Below are positions 46,307 to 59,642 of a DNA stretch of 64,000 bases, one piece after another; position 1 is the first letter of the stretch; each line of letters starts with the position of its first letter. The stretch is taken from contig CM034307.1 in the NCBI GenBank assembly GCA_019925795.1, positions 2,480,001 to 2,544,000 on the forward strand, given 5' to 3'. The position numbers and the translations under genes were made by a program. This DNA is from Dendrobium chrysotoxum (lineage: Eukaryota; Streptophyta; Magnoliopsida; Asparagales; Orchidaceae). The notes below the pieces were generated by a model. That model ran no database searches. It saw only the letters and a program-made list of their open reading frames with translations, and had not been told where the DNA came from.

Positions 46307-49300
46307 TATTGACCTCATTTTTGTATGAGGTCAGTAGGACCAATCCAGACATTAGGATCTTTTCAACCCTTAGGATCAATCTTGACCCTAGGATCAATCT
46401 GATCTTAGATCAACTTAATCTAGACCCTTAGATCTGTCTAGATCTTAGGATTCTTTTAAACCTCAAACTCTAGAATTCTCCTATACTCCAGACCCTAGGA
46501 TCTACTCTAGACCCTAGGATTTTGCCAGAATCCTGACCCCAGATCAATTCAAACTCTAGACCAACCCAGAATTTAAATCAATTTATTCAAAACTCAAGTC
46601 AATCTAGATTTCAAGTCAGTTCAAACCCTTGACCAATCCTGACCTTTAAACAACCCAGATCTAGTTGCTTCAGCCTCTGACCTGACCTTAATCTTGTCTA
46701 ATCATCTACAATCATCTAAATGATTGAAAATGACTTAGGTAGTTCAAATCCAATCATTCAAATAAAAAATCTAGCTTAAATCCAAGTTTTTAAATCAAAA
46801 TCCAAGGCCAAGGGTCTAAGTCCTAAAAGCCTTTTCCAGTGAATTTTTGAACACTTCAAAACCAAGTCAAATTACTTCTGATTCAGAGTCTATCAGTTGC
46901 ATACTAATATGACATATCTCTAGAGGTAACCCTCCAAATTTGTGCTCATTCTGAGATTTCTAACCCTAGAATCTGATTAATCTAAAGGCTGTAAAACCTT
47001 CAAATATTTATAGCCTATGCCACTAGACCTGCCACCCAGTGGATTTTGACCTTAGAGACTTACCCAAAGCCTCTAATCACATCCAGACTCTTAATCCTGA
47101 TCTCTTAAATATTAAAATATATTTTGTTGGACTCATTTTGACCCTTAGTTGACCAGGGATAAAAATGACTAAAATACCCCTTAGGGCTGTGAATAGTCAC
47201 CTTTAATCAAATGAGCTCCAAATCAAATGCAACCACTTCCACAAAATTTCAAATATCAAACCCAATCTATTGGACTCACTTCTAGCCCTTGGGTCAACTT
47301 GGTTGACCAAGTCAACTAAGGTTGACCCAAATGACCCATTAATGGCCCAAACAGGTGATTTGAACCAATAACCATTCCAAACTTTGAAATCACCTCTACT
47401 AGACCCCATTCATTATATTAAAACCTGTTGAGCTCAACCCTTGACCCTAGGTCAACCTGGTTGACCAAGTCAACCTGGGTTGACCAGATCAACCCTTAAA
47501 CTATTTTAACTCTGAATCAAGCCCCAAATGCATTCAAATTTCATCAAATCTCCTTTGAACACATTCCCTAATGATTTAGATTTGACTAGACCCATTGACC
47601 CAATCAACATTTGACTTGGTCAACTAAGCCCAAATCTAGTCAAACCTGACTCATTTAGCTCAAAATCAACTCAACCATCCAACTCAAGTTCTCTAAATCT
47701 CCAAACCCTCAAGCTCACATCAAAGAGAGGTTCAAGTGCATTCAAATATATTTGAAGTCAAATTACCTTGATTTGACTTGGTCAAATCTCGTTCTATAGT
47801 CAAACATTTCATTATACACACTCTTTCATTCAAATTCAAATCTTTTTGCTCTAAAGAACCTCAAACCTATTCCATTTAATCCTTTGAACATTCCTTAGCC
47901 TATTATGAGCCAAGTCTTGGTCAAGTTGACCAAGTCAACCTTGTGTATTTGGTCAAACTTACTCCCATACCTCTATATATATGTTATTCATTTCCTCAAA
48001 CCTTTAAGAACTTTATCAAGCAATGATCATGCTCTTCCCATGTCCACCTAAGCATGGGTTGACTGTTTGACCAGTCAAACAGTCAACAAATGCTTTAAAT
48101 TGGTCAAAAATGGTCAAATCATCCATCCAAATGTGTTTTATTCAAATCCTTTTAACTCCAGCAGCTTAAACACATTCTAGAGACTTCTAAGGCTTTTTAA
48201 AAAGTGGCTTTCAAGCCAAGCAATTATTTCCCCATTAATTTTGTTCATCTGTAGGATCTACCTTTAAAATTTCATTTAAAATCGTCAAGTATTTTGAGAG
48301 AACGAAGCGATTTTAGGCTTAGGGCTTCGGTTCGCTGCATGCATGATCTACACATTATTTGGATTGTTGATCGCTCGATCAACGGTCTTGATTGAGCCCT
48401 TCCACGGTCCATCCAATCGCTCGCTTCGATCTGCTGTGCTGAAGGATTGTTTGGCTCGATCAGAGTAGTCCGCTCTTTACAACGGAAGATCCAACGGTAG
48501 ATGGCAATTGCTGACTCGGATAAGTGAGTAGCGCGTGGCCCCCATGCATTTAATGCTAATGATTGCTGGCGGCGTAATCATTGGCCGTCGCCGACAATGA
48601 TTAGTGCGTTTTAATCCGGCCAATTAAAATGCGCAACGTAATCTCCTGCTGCTTGATTAAGACTTAATTAATGTAAATCATTTTTTAAATTCTTTTTTTA
48701 ATCAGAAAACTTTAAAAATTTGTCAAAAATTCAAATAAAATCAAAAAATTAAGTATAATATGTCAAACTACTTAGATTTTAAACCTCTTTAATTAAAAAT
48801 TAAAATTAATTTAAAATAATTAGTATATTTTAAATTATTTCAAACATTTAAATACTAGGTAGTTTAAATAATATCTAATTATACTAAATCAAAATATCTT
48901 CTAAAATTTAATTTGTTATTTCAAATATTTTCAAATTCAGATAAAAATATTTGGGATATTTTATTTTAAACTTAATTTTTAATTTAAATATTTTTTATTA
49001 AATAATTTGAATGTTTTTCGATATCTTACTATTTACTTAATATTAAATAAAATATCCTTTGATACTTTTATTAATGTTAAGTAAGATATTCTCTGATATT
49101 TTAAATTTTAAACAATTATTATTTTTTGAATATTTATTTTCAAAATTAATTTTAATTATATGTTTCAAATGATTTTAAAACATGTAAATAATAAACTAAT
49201 ACTTAATCAAAATTAAAATTCTAATAATTTTAAGAATTTTAAGGGAGTGTCTTGAATAATTTTAAAATTATAGAAGTAATTAATATTTAATTAAATTTTA

Positions 49301-52300
49301 TTTAAGAAATATTTTGAGTATTGGTTAATTTTAAATTAATCTAGATAATTTAATTAACTTAAAATTTCAAAAATTCAATATAGATTCAATTTAATTCACC
49401 AAGATACATATAATGCTTTCAAATTTTCATAAAATCAATAATTTGAGTTTAAAATTATTTTCAAAATTTAAAGCTTAATTTATCTTAATTAATTTAAATT
49501 ATTTGAATATCTTAATATTTAATTATCATTTAATTAAATATTATATTGAGTATTTTAAAAATTAAAAATCTATTTTCAAATAAACCTTAAAAGTCAGAGA
49601 ATCTCTCATTGATGTATTAAACTTATTTTGAGGATATTTTTAATTATTTTATTTTAAAACTCATATATGCGTATATATACTTTAAAATTATATCTTAAAA
49701 TTATATGTATATTAAATATCTAACACTTTGAGAGATTCTCTTGAAATTTTAAACATGGATTGAGCCATTTGAATTGAATTCATGGGGGAGGATTAGTGAA
49801 TAGTTGTTTTCCAACTATTCACTAATCAAGATCTTTTATGTGTTAATTATATTTAATTATGCATGTTTAGGGTGCACACACTGCACATAGTTTAGGCTCT
49901 CCTAGATTTAGGATTTGATTGTGCTTATGTGTGATTCATATATGCATGTCCAAGGATTAGAAACTTTGATTCAAACCCACTTAAATCTAGTAACATCATT
50001 AAGGACAATAATTAAGGACCTAAGTTTAGAGAACTTAAGAAAAATTCCAAAATTAGGATACATATTATTTTGATTTGAAACTTGAACCATTTGAACATAG
50101 AGACACTCTCAGCCTCTAGAAAAATTCATATTGAATTTTGAAGTCATTAAGCCTTCTAATTAACTTAATCAAAATCAAAGCTTAATTAAGCCTTAAAACC
50201 TTCCAAAAATTTAATAAATCAAATTTAAATCCAAAAATTACAAATAAGACCTATAACTGACCAAAATTAAATCATTAATAAATGAAAATTAAAAGCCCTC
50301 TGATTTGACATTAAATTTAAGCTTAATTAAATTTTAATTGAAAATTAATATTTAATTAATTTAATTAATTAAAAATAATTAAAAATTCTAAAAATCTCTC
50401 AAACACTTACTAATCTCTCCTTAGACCATTCCTGGTCTTTGGAGGTGATTTCAAGAGGTTTGGAGATCATTTGAGATTCAAATCATCAAAACCCTTCTAA
50501 TTAAATAAATTAAATAATTCACCGAACTTAAAAAATTCATAACTAATTTAAGAAAACTCCAAATCAGTCAAACTCAAAGACATTAAACTCATGTTAAGGT
50601 CTAATATTTATAAAAAATGTTAAATTTTCAAAAACCAATCAAATTTGAAAAAGTCAACTTTTGGTCAAACCTAGTTCAAAATCATATCAAAACTTCAAAC
50701 CTTCATAATAAATTATAAAAAAATCTAAATCCAGCATACTTACAGTCTAACTGATTGTATTAAGGTCTATTATTTTAATAAAATATTAATATTCCAGAAA
50801 ACACCCTTAATCAAAAAGTGAGTTTTGACCCCTTAATTAAATTATTAAAATAATACAAAAATTCCTAAAATTCAATAAATTATCAAAAATTCCAAAAAAT
50901 ATCAATTCAACATTAAAATCCACAATCAATCAACATTAATTGAAAACTAATCAACTTTCAAACCTTAACTAGAATCAAATTATTTAATTATAGGATTATC
51001 ACTTGGTAACCCAGGTCTACAAGGCTATTAGCTTAGCCCTAAGGAAGGTGAAATAAACTTCACGACCTCGGTGTGAAGCAAAGGTGGTAATCAATAATCA
51101 TTTAAAAATACATTTTAAAATCAATTTTAAGCCATTAATACTTAAACTCAAACTTAAAATCCCTTAAGTCTTTCAACCAACCAGAATGTCAAGCAACTTC
51201 AATCAAATAATCCTATTTAGGACATATCAAAACCACATGACCTTTACACACACTTTAGATAGTTTGCTAGGACAACCAACTCTAGTCTTAGGATAGGCCG
51301 ATGTTTTACTTTCCTGCTGTTGTGTGCCATGTTTTCTATAGTTTTCACTGTATGCTGTTTATTAGATTTAAGTAATTGATATTGATTGTTTATTTATTTA
51401 CTTCTTGCATTCTAAGTTGATTTGATTGTGCGTTAGATCTACCCTTAGGTTAGGGGCAATTTATTTTAATTCAATCTTATGCACGTGGCCATACTCGTAC
51501 AGGACAATTAAATTAAAGGGGGTAATAAATTAAGCTTTAAAATTGACATGTTTTATACAGGTGCTTAAGCATGCTAAGACCCCCTTTAAATCTAAAAGAG
51601 TATGGCCAGATGTGACTGTGATTGAGTATTTTTAAATTTCAAATATATAACTGCTTGGGATGTCAAATATAATTGTTGATTATTAGGATAATCCTGCAGA
51701 ATCGAGTCTAGATTTTTTTTTAAATTTGAATGTAATTTGATTCAATGTTGAATTGTAATGTGTCAAGTGACTTGAGAATGGGATATATATATCTTACTTA
51801 GATTCTAAAGAGGAGAGGACATCCCTTAGAGGAGAGCCCTCCTCCATTTGGAAGCCTAAGTTAGGATACTTTCAAAATATCCAAGAAAAAAGGTGTCACC
51901 TCTTTTCAGGGGGAGTTTCTTTTCACTTGGATATCCAGACCCGACGATCCAAGGAGTTCCAAGAAGACGAAAAAGTGAAGAACGAGAAGAATCCCAAATC
52001 TCAAAGTCACTTGAGTCTTAGGAATAGAATCCGGATTGTAGTCAGTAGTACCCGGCCACTTTACTTTTCCTGCAGACCCTGGGTTGTATAATTAAGTGGC
52101 ACTTGCCACATGGACTTTCAGTTTAAATTTTAAATTTAATTGATTTAATTATTTGATTAATTGTTCAATGTTGATTGCGATATCAGGATTGCCTACTTTT
52201 TGTAATTTTTTTGGCGATTATTTCATGTTGTATTTGATTTAGCTTAGAACCCGATCGGAGGCTCGTGAGGGTATGATTGAACTATTTCTACTTAAATAAA

Positions 52301-53702
52301 ATTAAAAGATTTAAGCTCACATAGTAACTCTAACATTTTAAGAAGTAAGCCTGGGACAACCGAGGGTTTTTCATATGAATTTTTGTTGCGCTTTCTTTTC
52401 CTTTGCTAGGCACCTCCCCGCCTGCAGGTTTTGGCAGACCACCTGGCCAATGAGGGTGCAGTTCTGTCTAACAGGATCTGTGCATCTCTAGGATAAAATT
52501 ATTTTTTAAGCCTGATTTTAAAACTTCTTCATCCTGATTTAAGCATTTAATCGAGTCAATTTGCATGAATTGTATTAGATACAAACTTAAAAATGTCTAA
52601 AATTTTAATTGCATTTTAGTTTAAGCATTTCACCCAATATAAGTTAAGTGGCCAAATTAAGGATCTGCTCTAGATGTCGACCCCGCTCTCCTTAAACTCA
52701 ATCTTAAACAACGTCCCTAACCACTCTTTCATTAAAGACCAGATATATGATTTTGAAGCGTTTAGGTGGTTTAACTAGCTCCCCAATCCAGGCCGGGGTA
52801 AGTCCAGGATTGCATTGCATTAGCTAAAATCTGGGTTACTAATTTTCAGTACCCATTTTAGACTTAGGATCTGAGGCAGATTTTCAATCTTAAGACCTCA
52901 ACCTCCAGGAATCTAATTCTCACTTTCTAATAAAATTGATCATTCAAATTAAATATCTCTTTCAATCAAATTTAAGCCTAACACTTAGGATAGGTTGGGG
53001 CACTTCTGAATTATTTTAGAATCCCAGGTGCCTCCTACCCTTCTTCCTTTGACTCCAGAAATAAGTGTTCAATTTTGATCCATTCCTGATTGAAATTTCT
53101 AATCACTACCTTCTTTGAGATCAAACTTTGAAGTCTTTAAATAAAATTTGTATCATTATTTTAATTGAGAGTATTCATAGGAAAAGTTTTAGTTTCTTAT
53201 GATGTAATTAACTACGAGGGCTTACGCTTGTAGGAGATTTAGAAACCTAGACCAGATTTTCAAAAAATCAAGTTTTCAAAACCTTCAATTGACTATCTTT
53301 GGGAAATTCAAACCTGATGATCATTATCATCATATTCAAACTATTGATAGTGATTGATATTTTCTTTCTTTGGATAGATATATCAATTATAATTGTAACT
53401 TTGATTATAAAATTAATGATCCATATATTTAGATTAGCATAGTCAAATAGCGGATTAAACATCACTTTGATCCTTCATATCATATATTATTTCTCCTTGA
53501 GTTTGATTACGATAATCAGAATAAATTCAAAGATTTATAATCTGAACCTATTAGGGAACGATATGTTCACCTTTCGAGGTGATATATCATTCATAATAAA
53601 TGTTTGATCTCAAATATTAAAAATTCTAGAAATTTTAAGTTTCCTAAAGAAAATTAAATCTTTTTAAAACTTTAAACTATTTATACTTTTTCAATCAAAA
53701 CA
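46307..53702 (+). mobile_element. Solo LTR, about 7.4 kb, nested in an older LTR
   Basis: It starts TATTGACCTCAT and ends TTTTTCAATCAAAACA, matching both edges of the 1213-8843 LTR in opposite orientation over its whole length. It is flanked by ACCAC (46302-46306) and GCCAC (53703-53707), a 5-base target duplication with one transition. No primer site follows the right edge and no internal region is present, so it is a solo LTR left by recombination. It contains only two or three of the 157-bp units (47301, 47459) and no gene. Relatively GC-rich sequence at 48330-48650 parallels 5710-6080 of the other LTR. Confidence 0.85.
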
Positions 53703-55826
53703 GCCACCTAAATTAAATTTACCATAAACTTTAATATGGCTCAATCAAGCTAAACCTTCAAATCTTTTCCATTAAACTTCAAATATGATTTTGGGTTGGT
53801 TAGACCTAAACTCAAGCTTGATCAAGCATAGTTGACCAAATCAATCATGGTTGACCAAATTAACCCTTAAAACCCAAAAGATGCATTTTGTATAAGGAGA
53901 CCTCACCATTATATGACATTTTCAAACAAGTTTCGAATGTGATTTGGAATGAGTTGAACCTAACCCTAACCCCTAGTCAAACTTGGTTGACCAAATCAAA
54001 CCTAAACATTTTCAAACTTAAATTCATTGCTCCAAGCTTTGCCAAATCAAATTAAACCTATGGGGCTAGCCATTGGGTCCCTAAGGATCAACCCTAGGTG
54101 ACCCAACCCTTGGGTTCACTTGAGCTAGCCACATGGCTTGACCCAAGTGACCAAAGGAGGCCCCATATGAGCCATTTCCTTATCTAAGCAAACTTGGTCC
54201 AAGCTAATGGTTGTAACAGCTGTCCCATGACCTAGTGTACTTACCCTGACAAGCCTAACCCTTGGACTGGTTTGGGTCAACCAATTTGATTGTCCCAAAC
54301 TCACTAAATCACCTAACTTGAGCCACAATGCATGTGAATACCTTTCCAAGGATAATAATCCATATATTGAGCTCCTGAACCTTCCATACACTTTGCCATC
54401 TCACCCCTACTGGCCATGTGGTGGTCAGGGCTTGCCGCAAACCAAGAAACCAATCATGTGACCCTTAGGTTCAGACCAAACTCCCTAGCCATGTGTCCCT
54501 AGGCCATGGAGTTCAATGGAAACCTTCATAGGGTCACATTAGACAATCCTTAGCCCAATTGGTGGCCTAAGAGGGTTGAACCTAGCCAAAATTTTAGTCC
54601 ACATGCATTTTAAAACACCTCTAAATACTCTCAATTTCCTGAAGAGGGGTTGATTCTATTGATTTAAAAACCATCTAGGAGAGTCTAGAATCATTTCTCA
54701 GCTCCCTAGCCCTTCTGCCTATATTCTCTAATGTGTTAGAGCGAGCTCTGATGAGTTCCTTCTAGCCAAAACCCAACTTCTTCCCTGATCCTCCTCTGGT
54801 GCTATCACTTGAAAGAGAAACATGGCATGGATCTATTTGAACACAGTTGAAGTAAAACCTTGGAAATTGGAGCAATCCCCGAGGTATTCCTTCAATCTCG
54901 AGCATGCATTTCACATTGGTTGGTCAATTGTGAAAGAAACATTCAATCAAACAGGATGTGACTGTTGGATTGAATATTTTTGAGCAGATTAAGTTCCTTG
55001 CTAAATTTGAGCAAGATTCATCTGATGGATTTCATGGATCATGCCAAAAACTCCTCATAGTTGAGAGGAATTATGGGAGGTTGAAGATGAAATCAGAGTT
55101 ATTGATTCTTATTGATAGCTTTAATTAAATCTAATTCTAATCCCATAATTCATACTTATTTAAATCATGATAGTCTGATCTTTGATCGAATGGTCGTGGT
55201 TAAGGCGGCGTGAAATCTTTAGCATAAAAATAATTATCTGGGCAATCTTTATGTGTCGCATGCATGTAAAGACTCGCTAACTATGTAAATTAGGGAAATT
55301 AATTTGATCTTTAAAAATTCAAAACTCCTTACACAATTGTCCAAATAAGGTATTCTTAGACACATTAGATTTGTCTTGAGGAGCATTACAAAAGCCCTAT
55401 GATTTGACATTAAAATTGTTAATAAATTTAATGTAATTTCAAGAATAATATCTGGGTTAATCTTGGAAATATTTAAAAAAAATGATTCACCATGGCTTGA
55501 AACTTATGGGAATAATCTTTGATATGTTCTTGACATATCAAAAATTATTCACATCTTTTTGAGGTGATTAAGGATTCAATTAGCCAATTTAAAGTCATGG
55601 GTCAAAAATTAAAACTAGATTGAAATTGTGCTAAATACAAATCAATTGGGAATTAGGTTTTGATTTTCTGTGATGTATTAATTCATTCCTCAAGGGTTAG
55701 ATTGCCATAGATTTTGCCCCAATCCAATAGTTATATCTCCTTAAATAAATTCTAAATGTATATATGAATTTACTTTGGGAATTGATTAAAAACCCAGGAA
55801 GGCTTTAATGGTCCTCAAATTTTTTG
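53703..55826 (+). mobile_element. Older LTR, second part
   Basis: It continues the LTR interrupted at 46306. Segments with TTGACCAAATCAA (53828, 53980) are the decayed GTTGAC repeat region. Positions 54640-54900 parallel the GC-richer core, and 55150-55260 parallel 48390-48650. It ends where a CACTA terminus starts (55827). ORFs such as 54125-54391 on the minus strand are incidental. Confidence 0.6.
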
Positions 55827-56548
55827 CACTACAGGAAAATGCTTTGTTACCGATGGACAGAATCCACTGGTAACAATAATAATCTGCTGGAAATATGAGC
55901 TTTCCGGTGAATTTTTGGCGCAAATTGATCCGATAAAAATTCACACATCAGAAAATTTAAACCGGTGAAATGTTTCCGTTAGAAATTATTTCGGCAGGTT
56001 TTCTGGCAAAATTCTGGCAAAAACATAAAGGAAGATGGCACCTTTTTTGGTGAGATATTTTGACGTATAATCTACTGTTCTTTCCTATCGATAATGTACG
56101 CCAGAAATACCAGCAGATAATCCGCCGCCTAAATCCGCCGATCTGTTACCGATGGGTTTTACCGTCGAAATATCCGTCGGAAAGGCCGATGCAAAATTTT
56201 TGTCAGAAACATCATCGTATCTTATTACCGTCAGGATTTCTGGCAAAAAATCCACTGGAAACCTGTAGCATAAACAAAAAAATAGCCTTCTTTCCTTTGA
56301 AACTAATTTCCATAATTTAACCTAAATAGAAAAAAATGCAACACTATATACATTCATACATCCACTTTTGATCAAGAACATCACTAGTAAAATTATTAAA
56401 CATAAACATGTACAGAATAACAGAAACTTGAAGAATATCATCAAAAATATCCAATAATAAAAAAGTCAAGATGTCCAAACAACAAATAACTAAACATATC
56501 TAAAAACACATAATTATAGATGTCCACATCATTAAAATAAATAACATC

Positions 56549-58132
56549 TACTCTGATTCAGTCTCCTCCTCTGCTGATGTTGTACTCCTCCTAACATTTG
56601 AGCTTCTTGCATCTTCATCTACTACTGCATCTCCATCTGCTGCTTCTTCATCTGTATCTGCTGTTATTGCATCTGCATCTGTGAGTTAGCCTGTGCTTAC
56701 CTTACCTGCTCTAGCCCTGATGTAAGGGCAGCTATCTATTGGGTATATAAAGACTCTTGGGTATTTGCTGAGAAACTAGAGCCACCAAATGTCTACCCCT
56801 CGTATGCATAGGCTTGCAAGCCTAAACCGTATACTTTACCGTACTGCATTCCTCCTATCACTTGTGACCAATTACGATAGTTAGAATATTCTCCACCAGA
56901 AGAACTTTCACCTACTGCAACCTGGCTCTCTCAAAGCCGTGTATACTCCTCCTTTGAAAGTTAATAAAAATTTAAGTAATTTATATATAACATAAAAAAA
57001 TTAAACTTATATACTTATATAGACTCTCCTCGCACGCTCATCAACCCATTATTGGTCCTCCTACTGCTTGTGGGTATGGCTATGCAATTCAAAAGGGGTT
57101 AGTTCTCTACCTAGTACCTCTTTCTGTAACAGATATATATTAGTATTCATATTAAAGTAAATTATTAAAAGATTTTAAAATTTCTTACCAAATATCTTCT
57201 ATGCTCAGTATGTGGAACAAAACCTCCAGTATGAAGGGAACTATTCATGCCCCCAACATCAGAAGCTTTGTTATGTCTATTTTGATCCCTCCTTCTACTA
57301 TAGTCTAGGCTAACCCAAGCACTGTTTAACTCAACCCATACACTCTCACCAATCCAAAGTGGTTGCTAGCCTAACTTTCTAATATCTATAAACATGTCTC
57401 GCATGTGAGTCGAGCCATGCTTCTCAAAATTCTTTCTAATTTTATCATTGTGTTGTGGCAACCAACAATTTTTTTTTAGCTTATGTAAATAAGATATAAT
57501 ACACAAACTATTTATTTAACTCTCTAAACCACATGTCCCATACTTCTTTCGGGACTTTCTTCCAAGAAACATAAGGAGCATCATACCTACTCCGTATTAT
57601 GTCCCATATTTTATGCGTCGGTTGCTTTGATGGATAAAACCTGAAAGAAGTATGTTAGCTGCCAAAAAAATTTATTCAATTTTATTTACTTATTTGAAAT
57701 AAAATTAGTACATATATATCACCATCAGGTTCAATCAACATGCGATCCTCTGTCGCTTGTTCTACTACAACTGGGGTGGAAGGTCCACCTGTAGCGGGCT
57801 GAGGTGTGGTGGGGGATAATATGGCGGGACATATGGTGGATATGGATATATAAGAGGGCCACTATGAGAAGGTGGGGGTGGGTAGTAGGGGTAGAAAGAG
57901 TACTCTACATGACATCCGATGAAGGAAAGCGTGGGTCTGGTGAGTAGAACTGTGGGCTACTGGCTGCAGGAGTAGGTAAAGGCGGATTAGGCTAACTCTG
58001 AGTAGCAGGCTGAGATGAAGAGTTGCCCTCAGTACGTACAGGTGGACCTTTTGGGTCAATAGTTATCTTCTTATTGTGCCTATCAAATATATTCTTTATC
58101 AATCCTCTATGACGATCATCACCTAAAGCCAT
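56549..58132 (-). pseudogene. CACTA TNPA-like protein (Transposase_24 family)
   Basis: This would encode the accessory protein that binds subterminal repeats. It starts MALGDDRHRGLIKNIFDRHN (58132). A Pro/Tyr-rich segment (58020-57780) and RMLIEPDGD follow. Then come FYPSKQPTHKIWDIIRSRYD and PYVSWKKVPKEVWDMWF (57650-57480), KHGSTHMRDM, NRHNKASDVGG and HTGGFVPHTEHR (57430-57190), the Transposase_24 signature. The C-terminal part, in the glutamine-rich frame (56560-56690), has CAG/CAA codons turned to TAG/TAA. Breaks between segments are partly introns and partly mutations. It is non-functional. Confidence 0.8.
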
Positions 58133-58294
58133 CTGTATAAATTTTTAAGAAATATTAGCAACATAAATTACAACAAAAATTAAATATAAAATAGCTCAGC
58201 AACTAAATAAATATAAGTACAACAATAATTAAATATAAAAGATACTTTTACTATTAATTGTTGATTCATAATTGATTATCAAAAAATATTTACC

Positions 58295-59642
58295 TTATGT
58301 TGATTCAGTTTCATATAATGAAATATCTACACCACTATCAGATTCCTCATGACTTTCCTCTACGTTTAAATCTACTTCCTCTAACTGGAACTCACTCTTA
58401 GTAGTTATAATTTGCTCGTCCACATCGTTAGAAAGATCTTTTAAATTTGACATAAACTCTTCTTAGTGTGCTCGTGGTATTGATGCAGTCTTCTCAATAA
58501 CTCCCCTGGGTTTGGTCTTTATAACTATGAGCCAATCTTGTTTGCCTCCTACTCTACTTGGATAGTTAGCAAAATAGACTTAGCTTGCCTGACTAATAAT
58601 GATGAATGGGTCAAACTTTGAATATCTCCTATCCCGCTTAACTTCTGTTATACCATAAAGTGGATGTAATATTATACCTCTATTCTGTACTGGATAAAAC
58701 CACTCATAATTGAATAGATACATATTATTCCCATGACTAGGATATTCTAACTGTAATATTTACTATAATACCTTATAGTACTCAAAATTATCACCTGTAT
58801 AGGTATTCCCTCTTACATATACATCAGAATTCTCTATTTTTCTATCTTCACACTAAAATTTTGTTTGAAATTTGTAACCATTAACCCAAAAAATTAGCTA
58901 ACATTTCATAACTCTATTTGGTCCCTAAGCTAGATCAAGTAGCCCATGATACTACAAATTACTATCTTGAGTGTGCACCTAGTTAGTGGATAAAGTATGT
59001 CATTAATATGTTTATTAACTAATTAAAGACATATTAATTGAAATGAATAGTCAAAATATGTACTGTATTTTTAAACCAAATAGGAAATTTTGTTTCTATT
59101 ATCTTTTGGACTTTTACTTGTTCTGTTGTATTCAAACCATCAATGAAACTCCTGTACACATTAAGGTTTAGATCAAATTTATGTGTAACAAATTTATGAG
59201 CAAGCTTATTCATACTTGAGATATGGATCAACTTCATCACAGTTAAGCAAGACATACAATATGGCAACTCGCATCTCCTTATTAGTCAAATAGCGCACAG
59301 TGCTAGTACCTACGGGTTCACCACTTTCATTGAATACAGATAAATTTGAGGATTGACCCATATTTTTAGGTGCAGTTCTCTAAGTTGATTGTAATGTTGT
59401 TTAAAAGTAATAAGAGCAAAACTGGATTATCTCATACATTAAATATGTTTCGCATATTAAGCCTTCAAGATATGCTTTATTTTTAGCAGTCTTCTTAAGT
59501 TTATTTAAATACCTCTCAAAAGGATACATCCATTGATACTAAATAGGTCCACTGACTCTAGCTTCATATGATAAATGCATCGGGTAGATGATTCATAGAG
59601 TCAAAAAAATTGGAGAAAATATCTTCTCAAGTTTACACAGAA
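58295..59642 (-). pseudogene. CACTA tnp2 transposase, C-terminal remnant
   Basis: The minus strand shows two domains that follow the tnp2 catalytic domain in plant CACTA transposases. A DUF4218-like part (59620-59400) has YQWMYPFERYLNKLKKTA, then KAYLEGLICETYLMYE and FCSYYF. It is followed by VLYVLLNCDEVDPYL (59250). A DUF4216-like part (58900-58470) has ENSDVYVRGNTYTGDNFEYY, LEYPSHGNNMYLFNYEWF, then DPFIIISQAS and NYPS. A C-terminal acidic tail ends at 58295. Several in-frame stops are present. The N-terminal catalytic region is absent. Confidence 0.8.

Larger units (their letters stand above)
55827..59642 (-). mobile_element. Truncated CACTA (En/Spm) DNA transposon
   Basis: The left terminus reads CACTACAGGAAAATGC, close to the plant consensus CACTACAAGAAAA. 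It is followed by subterminal repeats with the core CCGATGG, CCGTCGG or CCGGTGA through about 56260. Reading leftward on the minus strand the element then carries a tnp2-like remnant and a TNPA-like remnant, in the order expected for the 3' half. The other end and the catalytic tnp2 domain are missing, because the gypsy LTR starts at 59643. Confidence 0.85.

Noticed and set aside
54125..54391. 88-codon minus-strand ORF
   Set aside because: It lies in an old LTR, on the strand opposite to its direction, with no known motif.
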